Part shown: positions 46,866 through 54,687 of the stretch, piece by piece
How the letters are laid out: each line of letters starts with the position of its first letter
Numbering within the stretch: the first letter of the stretch is position 1
Assembly: GCF_004123295.1 (NCBI RefSeq)
Contig: NZ_SDMK01000001.1
Coordinates: 1,922,001 to 1,986,000, forward strand
DNA: 64,000 nt
Source: Silvibacterium dinghuense
Lineage (GTDB): Bacteria; Acidobacteriota; Terriglobia; Terriglobales; Acidobacteriaceae
Reading direction: 5' to 3'
Translations under genes and position numbers: made by a program
The notes under the pieces: generated by a model
The model's database searches: none
Told to the model about the DNA's origin: nothing
The model's input: the letters and a program-made list of their open reading frames with translations, nothing else

Positions 46866-46958
46866 AGGCTGAGTTTATTATGGCCGCGAGAGACGACCAG
46901 TTGTTCTCGTGGCAGCACTCGGCGGGAAGAGCCATTCCGCGATGCATCGCGATGGAAG

Positions 46959-48524
46959 ATGGCGGGCTGCGCGCTGCTCACTCTGATGCTTGCTTCGTCA
47001 TGCGCGCAGGCGCAGCGAGCCGGCTATCAGGATACGGTCCTGAAGATACAGGGGCAGATCGAAAGCCATGATCTCGATGGCGCGCGCGTGCTGCTTGCTT
47101 CCGCCATGAAGCATTATCCGAACGACGGCGGACTGGAAAACCTCCTCGGCGTGGTGGAGGCGCAAAGCCAGCATCGCGATGCGGCAAAGCATGCATTTTC
47201 GCAGGCGGTCGTGCTCGATCCGAAGCTGCTGAGCGCGTGGCAGAACCTAGCGCGCATCGAGATGGAGGATGCCGACCATGATCCGAAGAGCGCCGAGGAC
47301 GCTCTTCGGTCTTATACGCATGCGCTGGCGCTCGATCCTTCCGATGCGGAGTCCATCTATGGAGCGGCCACCGCAGCGATGTGGCGACATGCATATGCGA
47401 CATCGCTGGCCTATCTGCAGAAACTGGATGGAGAGAGCCGCGCGAAGGCACGCGTGCAGGCCGTTCTCTGCGCCGATGAGCTGGGAGCAGGACACACGGC
47501 CGCAGCGGAGCAGGCGGCGGCACGCATGGCTGCAAGTCTCGACCTGCTGGAAAGCGATGTGATGCTGGCGCTTCCTGCGCTGCGTGCGGCGCATCGAGCG
47601 GATATTCTCGACACGCTGCTCTCGAGCGCCCATGCGCACGAGCCGCTTTCTCCAGCGGGATTGCGCATGCTGGGGCTGGCGCAAGAGGCGGAAGGCAAGC
47701 CACAACAGGCCAAGGCGACGCTTGAGCACGTGTATGAGCTGGAACCCACAAATACGGCGCCCCTGGTGGATCTTGCCCGCATTGCTCTCGCGCAGAACGA
47801 CAAGCAGGGAGCGCTGGGCTATCTCGCCCATGCGCGGGCGATAGCACCGAAGGATGCGGCTCTCGCTTATCAGTACGGCTTTGTGTGTCTGCAGATGGAA
47901 TTGCTGCGCGAGGCCCAGTCTGCGATGGCGCAAGCGGTGCAGCTGGCTCCGGATAATCCGGATTATCTGCTGACCATGGGAACGGTTGCGACCGGTGCCG
48001 ACGCGCTGCCCTACCTGGAACGCTATCGCGCCATGCGGCCGGACGATCCGGCTGGATACCTCGCCTCGGGCATCGCCTATCTCGACAACAATCACTTTGA
48101 CGAGGCTTTGAGCTGGCTGAGAAAGGCCGTGGCAAGCCCGAAGACCGCATTCTCTGCGCACTATTACCTGGGGCGCACACTCAGAGAACAGGCGAAATAC
48201 AAAGAGGCCCTCACGGAACTCCACCAGGCCGATGTTCTTCGTCCGAACCAGCCGGAGGTTCTGGCGGAAATCGGCGCCGACTACTTCTGGCTGAAGCAAT
48301 ACGGCGATGCGGTGGGTCCGCTCAAACATGCACTGGAACTTGAGCCGGATAACTACGTAGCCAACTATGCCCTGCTGCGCCTTTATAGCCAGACAGGCGA
48401 TCCGCAGCGGGAAGAACAGGCCAAGCGATTCACCGCGCTGCGGACACAACGGGAAGACCGGTATCGCGATGCGATGCGGGTGATCGAGGCACGCCCGCAA
48501 CCGCTATCGGGCGCGGGCCCATAA
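46959..48524 (+). CDS. Exported TPR-repeat protein
   Basis: This 521-residue protein starts at ATG 46959, which gives a signal peptide with a possible lipobox region (MLASSCAQAQ). Numerous TPR units follow, including GGLENLLGVVEAQSQHRDAAKHAFSQAVVLDP, PAGYLASGIAYLDNNHFDEALSWLRKAV and PEVLAEIGADYFWLKQYGDAVGPLKHALELEP. The open frame extends more than 1 kb upstream, but that part is antisense to the divergent TPR gene and is not credible. It is followed 52 bp later by the GH27 gene and is probably co-transcribed with it. The stop codon lies in the loop of a GC-rich hairpin (48513-48535). Confidence 0.85.
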   Translation: MAGCALLTLMLASSCAQAQRAGYQDTVLKIQGQIESHDLDGARVLLASAMKHYPNDGGLENLLGVVEAQSQHRDAAKHAFSQAVVLDPKLLSAWQNLARIEMEDADHDPKSAEDALRSYTHALALDPSDAESIYGAATAAMWRHAYATSLAYLQKLDGESRAKARVQAVLCADELGAGHTAAAEQAAARMAASLDLLESDVMLALPALRAAHRADILDTLLSSAHAHEPLSPAGLRMLGLAQEAEGKPQQAKATLEHVYELEPTNTAPLVDLARIALAQNDKQGALGYLAHARAIAPKDAALAYQYGFVCLQMELLREAQSAMAQAVQLAPDNPDYLLTMGTVATGADALPYLERYRAMRPDDPAGYLASGIAYLDNNHFDEALSWLRKAVASPKTAFSAHYYLGRTLREQAKYKEALTELHQADVLRPNQPEVLAEIGADYFWLKQYGDAVGPLKHALELEPDNYVANYALLRLYSQTGDPQREEQAKRFTALRTQREDRYRDAMRVIEARPQPLSGAGP

Positions 48525-48535
48525 GCAGGGCCCGC
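48513..48535 (+). other. GC-rich hairpin with the TPR stop codon in its loop
   Basis: A perfect 8-bp stem GCGGGCCC / GGGCCCGC (48513-48520, 48528-48535) has a 7-nt loop that contains the TAA stop. It lacks a T tract, so it may be a 3'-end stabiliser or processing site and not a terminator. Confidence 0.5.
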
Positions 48536-48576
48536 AGATTGACAGAAAGACATCACCAACAAAAAGGAGAGAAACG

Positions 48577-50085
48577 ATGCATAGATTCCTGACCAGGAAA
48601 GGCTTATTGCTGTCCCTGCTTTCCGTTGTGGTCTGCGGATTATTTGCTACCGCGTGCAGGCACGATGACTTCAACGGCAGGTGGATAGCGTCCGGCGATA
48701 CACTCGCGAACGGCGAGCAGTTAAAGATGCTTCTGGAGTTGAAGCAGAATGGATCGGAGCTCTCCGGCACGTTCAAGTCACCAGGTTTTTCCCTGCCCGT
48801 AAATGGAACAGCCCAGGGCACCCATGTCACCCTGTTTGTCGCAAAACATCCTGATCGCCCATTCCTGCAAGCCGATCTTGTCAACGGCAACCTGCAGGGC
48901 ATGCGTGGGCGCCATACCTTCAACGCAACGCCGGCCGGCCCGAATGACGATCTGCCAACGGTTGCCTATATCGCACCGCCTGCCATTCAGCCAGTACCGT
49001 GGAATGGACTGGCCAAGACACCGCCGATGGGATGGAACAGCTGGAATCTCTTCGCGGACAAGGTGGACGATGCGACTGTCCGCACTATGGCCGATGCCAT
49101 GGTCAGCAGCGGCATGCGTGACGCGGGCTATGTCTACATCAATATCGACGACACCTGGGAAGGCGTGCGGGATGCGCAGGGGAACATCCAGTCGAATCAT
49201 AAGTTCCCGGACATGAAGGCGCTTGCCGATTACGTGCACTCCAAGGGACTGAAGCTGGGCATTTATTCCTCGCCCGGGCCTCGTACCTGCGCCGGCTATC
49301 CGGGCAGCTATGGGCATGAAGAGCAGGATGCGAAGACCTTGGCCGCATGGGGTATCGACTACCTGAAATACGACTGGTGCAGCGCATCGACGGTATACCA
49401 AGAGAAGGATCTGCAGGCGGTATATCAAAAGATGGGCGCAGCACTGCGCGCGACCGGACGCCCGATCGTCTTCAGCCTTTGCGAATACGGCCTGGGGAAT
49501 GTCGGAAGCTGGGGACCACAGGTGTCCGGAAACCTGTGGAGAACGACCGGCGATATCCGCGATGCGTGGTCGAGCATGATCGGCAACATTGAGGAGCAGG
49601 TGCCGACGGCGCAGTATGCAGGACCGGGTCATTGGAACGATCCTGACATGCTGGAGATCGGCAACGGCCACATGACGGATGACGAATACCGCACGCATAT
49701 GAGCCTGTGGGCGCTCACCGCGGCTCCTCTGCTGGCCGGCAACGATCTTCGCAGCATGTCAGAGGCGACGAAGTCGATCCTGATGAACCACGAGGTACTT
49801 GCGGTGGATCAGGACACGCTTGGCAAGCAGGCATCGCCGGTGAAGAACGGCACGATGGAAACCTGGGTGAAGCCTCTTGCAGATGGCGGTGTGGCGGTCG
49901 GCGTTGTAAACCTCGGAGGAGCTGCGGCGACGGCGACGATTGCACAGACCGACCTGCCGCTGCATGGAACCGTAAAGAAAGCTCGCAACCTGTGGACACA
50001 TGCGGACGTAAAATTTGCGAATGGCAGCTATTCCGCCGAGATTCCTTCTCACGCCACACTTCTGCTGAAGGTCAGCACTAGATAA
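48577..50085 (+). CDS. GH27 alpha-galactosidase lipoprotein
   Basis: This 502-residue protein has a lipoprotein signal (lipobox FATAC at about residue 26). A small N-terminal beta domain covers about 28-125 (FNGRWIASGDTLANGEQLKMLLELKQNGSELSGTF). A GH27 (beta/alpha)8 catalytic domain follows, with TPPMGWNSWN, VYINIDDTW, the nucleophile Asp in YLKYDWC and the WNDPDMLEIGNG segment. A C-terminal beta domain ends the protein. It hydrolyses terminal alpha-galactosyl residues (raffinose- or galactomannan-type substrates) at the cell surface or periplasm. AAAAGGAGAG precedes the ATG. Position next to a TonB receptor and TPR proteins suggests a small glycan-utilisation locus. Confidence 0.92.
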   Translation: MHRFLTRKGLLLSLLSVVVCGLFATACRHDDFNGRWIASGDTLANGEQLKMLLELKQNGSELSGTFKSPGFSLPVNGTAQGTHVTLFVAKHPDRPFLQADLVNGNLQGMRGRHTFNATPAGPNDDLPTVAYIAPPAIQPVPWNGLAKTPPMGWNSWNLFADKVDDATVRTMADAMVSSGMRDAGYVYINIDDTWEGVRDAQGNIQSNHKFPDMKALADYVHSKGLKLGIYSSPGPRTCAGYPGSYGHEEQDAKTLAAWGIDYLKYDWCSASTVYQEKDLQAVYQKMGAALRATGRPIVFSLCEYGLGNVGSWGPQVSGNLWRTTGDIRDAWSSMIGNIEEQVPTAQYAGPGHWNDPDMLEIGNGHMTDDEYRTHMSLWALTAAPLLAGNDLRSMSEATKSILMNHEVLAVDQDTLGKQASPVKNGTMETWVKPLADGGVAVGVVNLGGAAATATIAQTDLPLHGTVKKARNLWTHADVKFANGSYSAEIPSHATLLLKVSTR

Positions 50086-50099
50086 TAGATAATAATGAT

Positions 50100-50138
50100 G
50101 GGCCTGAACCTGCATGAGCAGATTCAGGCCCTATTTTT
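50100..50138 (+). terminator. Intrinsic terminator after the alpha-galactosidase gene
   Basis: A 9-bp stem GGGCCTGAA / TTCAGGCCC (50100-50108 with 50123-50131) is followed by TATTTTTG. Confidence 0.9.
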
Positions 50139-50220
50139 GTGAAGATGCGACCGCGACGGTGCCTCGATGAACTGCGGTCCCCCATGTTTGTGCCGCGGCG
50201 GGTTGATTTTGGGGCAAAAT

Positions 50221-50346
50221 CGTCGCCCTGCTTTTGCAGGGCGGATTGGGGTGCTTCGCGGTCGGCAGCATAAAGGCTGTGCCGGTACGAAGCTGCTCAA
50301 TTTTGATGGAATTCAATGGTCGGGACGGGCAAATTTGAGCTGCCGA
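50221..50346 (-). pseudogene. Duplicated tRNA-Pro 3' end with trailer and terminator (tRNA remnant)
   Basis: This 126-bp block is a direct repeat of 50385-50510 with four mismatches. It holds the 3' part of tRNA-Pro (T-arm and acceptor 3' strand, two changes), the whole trailer with its large hairpin (50253-50293), and a terminator-like stem (50224-50243). The 5' half of the tRNA is replaced by unrelated sequence, so it cannot give a tRNA. Confidence 0.85.
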
Positions 50347-50384
50347 ATTCCGCTGCTGTGCAGCGCCCCTCGCAACACAAAAAG

Positions 50385-50407
50385 CGTCGCCCTGCTTTCG
50401 CAGGGCG
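50385..50407 (-). terminator. Terminator of the tRNA-Pro transcript
   Basis: CGCCCTGC / GCAGGGCG (50388-50395 with 50400-50407) has a 4-nt loop. On the minus strand it is followed by ACGCTTTTTG. Confidence 0.8.
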
Positions 50408-50416
50408 GATTGGGGT

Positions 50417-50457
50417 GCTTCGCGGTCGGCAGCATAAAGGCTGTGCCGGTGCGAAGC
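50417..50457 (-). ncRNA. Large hairpin in the tRNA-Pro 3' trailer
   Basis: Outer arms GCTTCGC / GCGAAGC and inner arms CGGCA / TGCCG form a 41-nt hairpin between the tRNA 3' end and its terminator. A near copy lies at 50253-50293. It might yield a stable trailer fragment; this is inference. Confidence 0.4.
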
Positions 50458-50480
50458 TGCTCAATTTTGATGGAATTCAA

Positions 50481-50557
50481 TGGTCGGGACGGGCAGATTT
50501 GAACTGCCGACCCCTCGCACCCCAAGCGAGTGCTCTACCAGGCTGAGCCACGTCCCG
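50481..50557 (-). tRNA. tRNA-Pro (anticodon TGG)
   Basis: The 77-nt cloverleaf includes an encoded CCA end. The acceptor stem is CGGGACG/CGTCCCG, the D-stem GCTC/GAGC, the anticodon stem CTCGC/GCGAG with loop TTGGGGT, and the T-arm GGCAG/CTGCC with loop TTCAAAT. It reads CCN proline codons. It lies 44 bp behind yggX on the same strand, with a perfect hairpin between (50571-50591), and may be co-transcribed. Its 3' part is duplicated downstream. Confidence 0.95.
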
Positions 50558-50570
50558 ACTACGGCAAGTT

Positions 50571-50591
50571 CCTGATGTAGTGTACATCAGG
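50571..50591. other. Hairpin between yggX and tRNA-Pro
   Basis: Perfect arms CCTGATGTA / TACATCAGG surround a 3-nt loop. There is no T tract on the minus strand, so it may mark RNA processing between yggX and the tRNA and not termination. Confidence 0.45.
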
Positions 50592-50600
50592 CGCTGGATT

Positions 50601-50873
50601 TTAGCTGGACGGCGGCACGTATTCCTTGGGCAGCGCAGCGCCATCCCCGAAGAAATACTGGTTCATCTGCTCGACGAGAAACTCCTGGGCCTGCGGGGTC
50701 CAGGGCTGGAGACGGTATTCGTTCAGAAGCATCTTCTGGTGCTCGATCCACTCGCCCCAGGCCCTCTTCGAGACGCTCTTGTAGATCTTCTGACCGAAGT
50801 CGCTGTCGAAGGGAGGTTCTTCGAGACCTTCCAATTCCTGCTTATAGCGGGCGCAAAATACGGTGTGAGCCAT
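50601..50873 (-). CDS. yggX: Fe(2+)-trafficking / oxidative damage protection protein YggX
   Basis: This 90-residue protein matches YggX over its full length: the N-terminal TVFCARYKQELEGL, GQKIYKSVSKRAWGEWIEHQKMLLNEYRL and the C-terminal EQMNQYFFG. The conserved N-terminal Cys is present (C7). In enteric bacteria it protects iron-sulfur clusters from oxidation and moves Fe(2+). It is followed by tRNA-Pro on the same strand. A family A/C repeat module separates it from the upstream region. Confidence 0.93.
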   Translation of the reverse strand: MAHTVFCARYKQELEGLEEPPFDSDFGQKIYKSVSKRAWGEWIEHQKMLLNEYRLQPWTPQAQEFLVEQMNQYFFGDGAALPKEYVPPSS

Positions 50874-50995
50874 GAATCATTCTCTCCGGTCTATTGTATC
50901 GGGATTTCTTTCTCGCTACAGAGGGGATGTAACCTCTGCCGGCTTTGCTTTTCAGCGCCAAGTACGCGGAGGGCTCTCCGGGAGGTTCCTACTTT

Positions 50996-51139
50996 CCCCC
51001 AGGCGGAGCCTGGCTGGAGCACCCGGATTTGTACTGCCGTGGAGGGGAAACTGCAGGTCGCTCCACGGCGCTCCCCCCATCCCGACGCGCTAACTGCGGG
51101 CGCACCTGGAACCCCGGTATGCTCCGGTCGGGATGACAG
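50996..51139 (+). repeat. Repeat module: A variant plus near-complete family C
   Basis: The A variant at 50996-51025 (CCAGGC / GCCTGG, then CACCCGG) has a different stem. Family C material at about 51046-51139 contains an inner inverted copy (CATCCCGAC near 51079) and ends CCGGTCGGGATGACAG. Confidence 0.65.
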
Positions 51140-51146
51140 TATTTGG

Positions 51147-51917
51147 CTAGAGAGCAGAGGTGGGGTGAGGCTGTACATTGCCGGTGGCTTCCCGTTCGGC
51201 GGCCAAAGCGAGGGGATCGGTGGTCTGGACCGGCGCCATGTGGCTGGTCTGCACATAGGTGTAGCGGATGCGGTGGATCACGGTGATGGTCGAGAGCACG
51301 GCGAGAACCCAGAGAACAGGGGCCATGGCTCCCCAGCGGTCGAAGAGAGCGCCGAGAATGATGAGCACGATGCGCTCGGGGCGTTCCATGAAGCCGACCT
51401 TGCACTTGCCGATGAGGGCTTCGGCGCGGGCGCGCGTATAGCTGACCATCAGCGAGGTGATCATGACGAAAGCCGCGAGGAAGACATAGAAGAGGCGGTT
51501 GCCGCGGGCGTAGAAAACCAGCAGGCCAAAGAAAAGCACCACATCGGAATAGCGATCGATGACCGAGTCAAAGAAGGCTCCGAAGATGGTGACCTGGTCG
51601 GTCTTGCGGGCGACGCGGCCGTCGACCATGTCAAAGATACCGGCGCCGATGATGACGAGGCCGGCATAAACGAACATGCGAACGTAGTTGTTCTCATTGG
51701 CGAAGCCGAAGAGGACAGCGGCCCCGGTATTAATGATGAGGCCGATGAAGGTGAGAACGTTCGGCGAGATGCGGGTAAGGGCCAGGCCATTCACGATGGC
51801 CTGCAGGAGAACACCACAGGCGTTGCCGAAGGCACTCGTCCACGTGTGGTGATCCGAATGATACTCAGCACGGCGCGAATCGCCGGCCTGGAGGGAGGTC
51901 TGGTCCTTACGAGCCAC
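51147..51917 (-). CDS. CDP-alcohol phosphatidyltransferase
   Basis: This 256-residue inner-membrane enzyme has about six hydrophobic helices and the complete CDP-alcohol phosphotransferase motif D-G-x2-A-R-x8-G-x3-D-x3-D (DMVDGRVARKTDQVTIFGAFFDSVIDR). It transfers a phosphatidyl group from CDP-diacylglycerol to an alcohol such as glycerol-3-phosphate or inositol phosphate; which one is not clear. The GTG start is 2 bp behind the greA stop with GGAAG upstream, so it is translated from the greA transcript. Confidence 0.9.
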   Translation of the reverse strand: MARKDQTSLQAGDSRRAEYHSDHHTWTSAFGNACGVLLQAIVNGLALTRISPNVLTFIGLIINTGAAVLFGFANENNYVRMFVYAGLVIIGAGIFDMVDGRVARKTDQVTIFGAFFDSVIDRYSDVVLFFGLLVFYARGNRLFYVFLAAFVMITSLMVSYTRARAEALIGKCKVGFMERPERIVLIILGALFDRWGAMAPVLWVLAVLSTITVIHRIRYTYVQTSHMAPVQTTDPLALAAEREATGNVQPHPTSAL

Positions 51918-51919
51918 TG

Positions 51920-52393
51920 CTATTCTTCCGTGTCGTGAATGGTGGTCAGCTTGAGGACTTCGAGCTCGCGCTTTCCGCTGGGGGTAACCACAACGGCCAT
52001 ATCGCCGACCTGCTTCCCGATGAGAGCACGGCCGATGGGCGAGGTGGTGGAGATGAGACCCTTGTTGACGTCCGACTCCTCGCTGGTGACGAGCTTGTAC
52101 TCGATCTTTTCGTCCTTGGAGGTGTCATAGACGAGGACGGTCGAGCCGAAAGCCACGCGGTCGTGCGGAATATTGGCCAGGTTGACCAGCGAGAGCTCGG
52201 CCATGCGCTTTTTCACCTGCCCCAGGCGGGCATTGACGAACTCCTGCCGCTGCTTGGCCATGTGGTACTCGGCGTTTTCGCTGAGATCGCCGAGGGCGGC
52301 TGCCTTCTTGATCTCCTGAGGAAGTTCATGGGCCAGTTCGTGCTCCAGCCGGCGAATCTCTTCTTCGAGCTTCTTTTTGATGTGTTCAGGCAT
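51920..52393 (-). CDS. greA: Transcription elongation factor GreA
   Basis: This 157-residue protein has the standard GreA layout. The N-terminal coiled coil (KKKLEEEIRRLEHELAHELPQEIKKAAALGDLSENAEYHMAKQRQ) carries the catalytic acidic tip (DLSENAEY). The C-terminal FKBP-like domain contains SPIGRALIGKQVGDMAVV. It stimulates RNA cleavage by backtracked RNA polymerase. It is the first gene of a two-gene operon with the phosphatidyltransferase. Confidence 0.96.
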   Translation of the reverse strand: MPEHIKKKLEEEIRRLEHELAHELPQEIKKAAALGDLSENAEYHMAKQRQEFVNARLGQVKKRMAELSLVNLANIPHDRVAFGSTVLVYDTSKDEKIEYKLVTSEESDVNKGLISTTSPIGRALIGKQVGDMAVVVTPSGKRELEVLKLTTIHDTEE

Positions 52394-52473
52394 TCCGTAG
52401 GATCCATGGGGCGGCTCCGCCTGGAGCTACCGAGAGGTTAATCGCGCGTGGTCGACTGTAAATATCCATTATA

Positions 52474-52523
52474 ACTGCTGCGCGCAGGGCGACCCGCCTT
52501 CGGGGACTGGCCGGGATGACAGG
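52474..52523 (+). repeat. Truncated family B joined to a family C end
   Basis: CTGCTGCGCGCAGGGCGACC to CCTTCGGGGACTGG, then CCGGGATGACAGG. It lies between divergent greA and mltG, not after a stop codon. Confidence 0.7.
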
Positions 52524-52633
52524 GCAGGCAGGATAGATACAGGGTGAGGTGCCGTGGGAAGCGATTCCAGAAGATAGCAAAGGCTCAGCATCTTAGAATG
52601 GAGGGAGGGAATCTAACTGCAAGGTTCGACTGA

Positions 52634-53629
52634 GTGAAGCGACTTTTTTTTCTGCTGGTTCTGCTCCTGATCGCGGTGGCGGGATGGATGATATTCGCGA
52701 TAAAGGCGCCGGCCGGACCTGCGTCGGAGACCTTTGTGGAGATTGCCCCCGGAACACCATCCATGGAAATTGCAACTGAGCTGGCGCAGCAAGGCGTGAT
52801 CCGGAACCGGTATGCCTTCGAAGCGCTGCATCTGAAGGATGGGGGGACGCTGAAGGCGGGCGAATACCGCTTCGACCACCCGGCGCCGATGACGGAGGTC
52901 CTCGACAGGCTGCGGCGGGGTGACGTCTATACGATCAGCGTGACGATTCCCGAGGGGGCAAACCTGTTCGATATCGCCAGCCGCGTCGAGGCAGCCCACC
53001 TGGGAACGAAGGAAGAGTTTCTGGCGGCGGCACGGAACAATGTGAGCCTGATTGCGGATATCGATCCCGGGGCAACATCGCTCGAAGGGTATCTGTTTCC
53101 AGATACTTACCGTTTTACGCGGAAGACCACCAGCCAGAAGATGCTGGCGGCGATGGTGCACCAGTTTCGGCTGACGGCGATGGCTCTGGGGTTGACGGGA
53201 GACGATCTCCGGGTGGTGACGATGGCTTCGCTGATTGAACGGGAGACTCCAATTCCGGCAGAACGGCCACTGGTCGCAAGCGTTTTCGAAAACCGGCTGG
53301 CCAAGGGGATGCCGTTGATGACGGACCCCTCGGTGATCTATGCGGCACTGCTCGACGGGCGGTATCGGGGAACGATTTATGCTTCGGATCTGGCGGCAGA
53401 TTCCCCTTACAACACATATAAGCACACAGGACTGCCACCGGGACCGATCTGCAACCCGGGAGCGGCGAGCCTGAAGGCGGCGATGCATCCGGCACAGACG
53501 GACTACCTGTATTTCGTAGCAGCAAGCGCGAATCCCTCCGGAGTGTCGAAGTTCGCCAAGACACTCGAAGAGCATGAGCGGAATGTGCAGGCATACCGTA
53601 AATCGGTGCGCGAGGCGGGCTCCCGTTGA
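52634..53629 (+). CDS. mltG: Endolytic murein transglycosylase MltG
   Basis: This 331-residue protein has an N-terminal transmembrane anchor (about 4-24), a LysM-like subdomain (about 30-110) and the YceG/MltG catalytic domain. Motifs are EGYLFPDTYRF, ASLIERET with the catalytic Glu near residue 202, and DSPYNTYKHTGLPPGPICNPG. It cleaves nascent peptidoglycan strands and sets glycan chain length. The start is GTG at 52634. Its TGA stop overlaps the ATG of the next gene, so the two are coupled. Confidence 0.94.
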   Translation: MKRLFFLLVLLLIAVAGWMIFAIKAPAGPASETFVEIAPGTPSMEIATELAQQGVIRNRYAFEALHLKDGGTLKAGEYRFDHPAPMTEVLDRLRRGDVYTISVTIPEGANLFDIASRVEAAHLGTKEEFLAAARNNVSLIADIDPGATSLEGYLFPDTYRFTRKTTSQKMLAAMVHQFRLTAMALGLTGDDLRVVTMASLIERETPIPAERPLVASVFENRLAKGMPLMTDPSVIYAALLDGRYRGTIYASDLAADSPYNTYKHTGLPPGPICNPGAASLKAAMHPAQTDYLYFVAASANPSGVSKFAKTLEEHERNVQAYRKSVREAGSR

Positions 53630-54516
53630 TGATGAAGCGCCGGATACGAAAAACCTGGGGGGCCTTGCTGCTGCTGCCCTGGCTGAGCGGGTGCCTGGTG
53701 CACACGCGCTCGGTGCAGCAGGCAAAGATGCCAACGGGGGTCAAGACGGCGACCGCAGATGATCTGGTGCAGGCGATCAACCAGCACTGCCAGGATATTC
53801 AGTCCCTGTCGGCGACGGTGGAGTTCACGGCCGCCGAAGGTGGAGCGAAGAAGGGCAAAATCAAGACCATTACCGGGTTCAGCGGTTATATCCTGCTGCG
53901 GAAACCGGAGGCCCTGCGCGTGATCGGGCTATTGCCGGTGGTGCATACCCGCGCCTTCGACATGGCGACGAATGGCGATACCTTCAAACTTTGGCTGCCA
54001 CATTCGAACAAGGTGATCGAGGGGCCAAACACGGTAACGAAAGAATCACCGAATGCACTCGAGAACTTCCGCCCGAATGTTTTCTCGGATTCGCTGCTGA
54101 TCCATTGCATCGGACCGGACGAGCTGGTGACTCTGACTTCGGATACAGATACTGTTTCCGATCCGAAGACGAAGCAGCTGATGATCAAGCCGGAGTATGA
54201 CCTGACGGTGGTCAAGCGCAAGGAAAACAGCCAGGAACTGACACCGGAGCGGGTGATCCATTTCAACCGGCTGGACCTGCAGCCGTACCAGGTGGATATC
54301 TACGACAGCAAGGGCGCGATCCAGACACAGGCGATTTATGGACCGACACAAACCTTCGGACCGATAAAGTTTCCGGGGACGATCACCATCAAGCGGCCGC
54401 TCGAGGAGCTGGAGATTCTGACGACCTTCCAGAAGGTCACAACGAACCTTGAACTTAAGGACAATCAGTTTGAGCTTGAGGTGCCGACGGGCGCGACGGT
54501 GCAAGAACTGCACTAA
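53629..54516 (+). CDS. LolA-like / DUF4292-type outer-membrane lipoprotein
   Basis: This protein of about 295 residues has a lipoprotein signal (lipobox LSGC, about residue 22). The fold pattern is LolA/LolB-like: an N-terminal helix (LVQAINQHCQDIQSLSATVEFTAAEG) followed by a series of antiparallel strands (FSGYILLRKPEALRVIGLLP, FDMATNGDTFKLWLPHSNKVIEG). Such proteins may bind lipids or lipoproteins in the periplasm; the exact role is not known. The ATG overlaps the mltG stop. Two hairpins follow the stop codon. Confidence 0.75.
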   Translation: MMKRRIRKTWGALLLLPWLSGCLVHTRSVQQAKMPTGVKTATADDLVQAINQHCQDIQSLSATVEFTAAEGGAKKGKIKTITGFSGYILLRKPEALRVIGLLPVVHTRAFDMATNGDTFKLWLPHSNKVIEGPNTVTKESPNALENFRPNVFSDSLLIHCIGPDELVTLTSDTDTVSDPKTKQLMIKPEYDLTVVKRKENSQELTPERVIHFNRLDLQPYQVDIYDSKGAIQTQAIYGPTQTFGPIKFPGTITIKRPLEELEILTTFQKVTTNLELKDNQFELEVPTGATVQELH

Positions 54517-54566
54517 ATGCTTCGCTTACGCGAAGCATTCCAGGGGCTAATGCCCCTTTTCTTTTT
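54516..54566 (+). terminator. Double hairpin terminator after the mltG operon
   Basis: A perfect 10-bp stem AATGCTTCGC / GCGAAGCATT (54516-54539) is followed by AGGGGC / GCCCCT (54542-54557) and TTTCTTTTT. Confidence 0.9.
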
Positions 54567-54580
54567 GGTGATTGCGGTGA

Positions 54581-54680
54581 CTTGACCGTCACGGGCCTTG
54601 AGCTTCGCGTGACGCTCCCGCTGGTCGCGAGCTGGCATTCTGCGAACCCACATCTCGAACGGAACGAGATGTGGGGCACC
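54581..54680 (+). repeat. Repeat module: degenerate B then family A
   Basis: Degenerate B is at about 54581-54632. Family A at 54647-54680 has changed stem bases on both arms (CCCACATCTCG / CGAGATGTGGGG) and is followed by CACCGTTTTTA, so it could also work as a terminator. Confidence 0.7.
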
Positions 54681-54687
54681 GTTTTTA

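Noticed and set aside
45798-46958. N-terminal extension of the plus-strand TPR frame
   Set aside because: It runs antisense through the divergent TPR gene and lacks a signal peptide, while ATG 46959 gives a proper exported protein.
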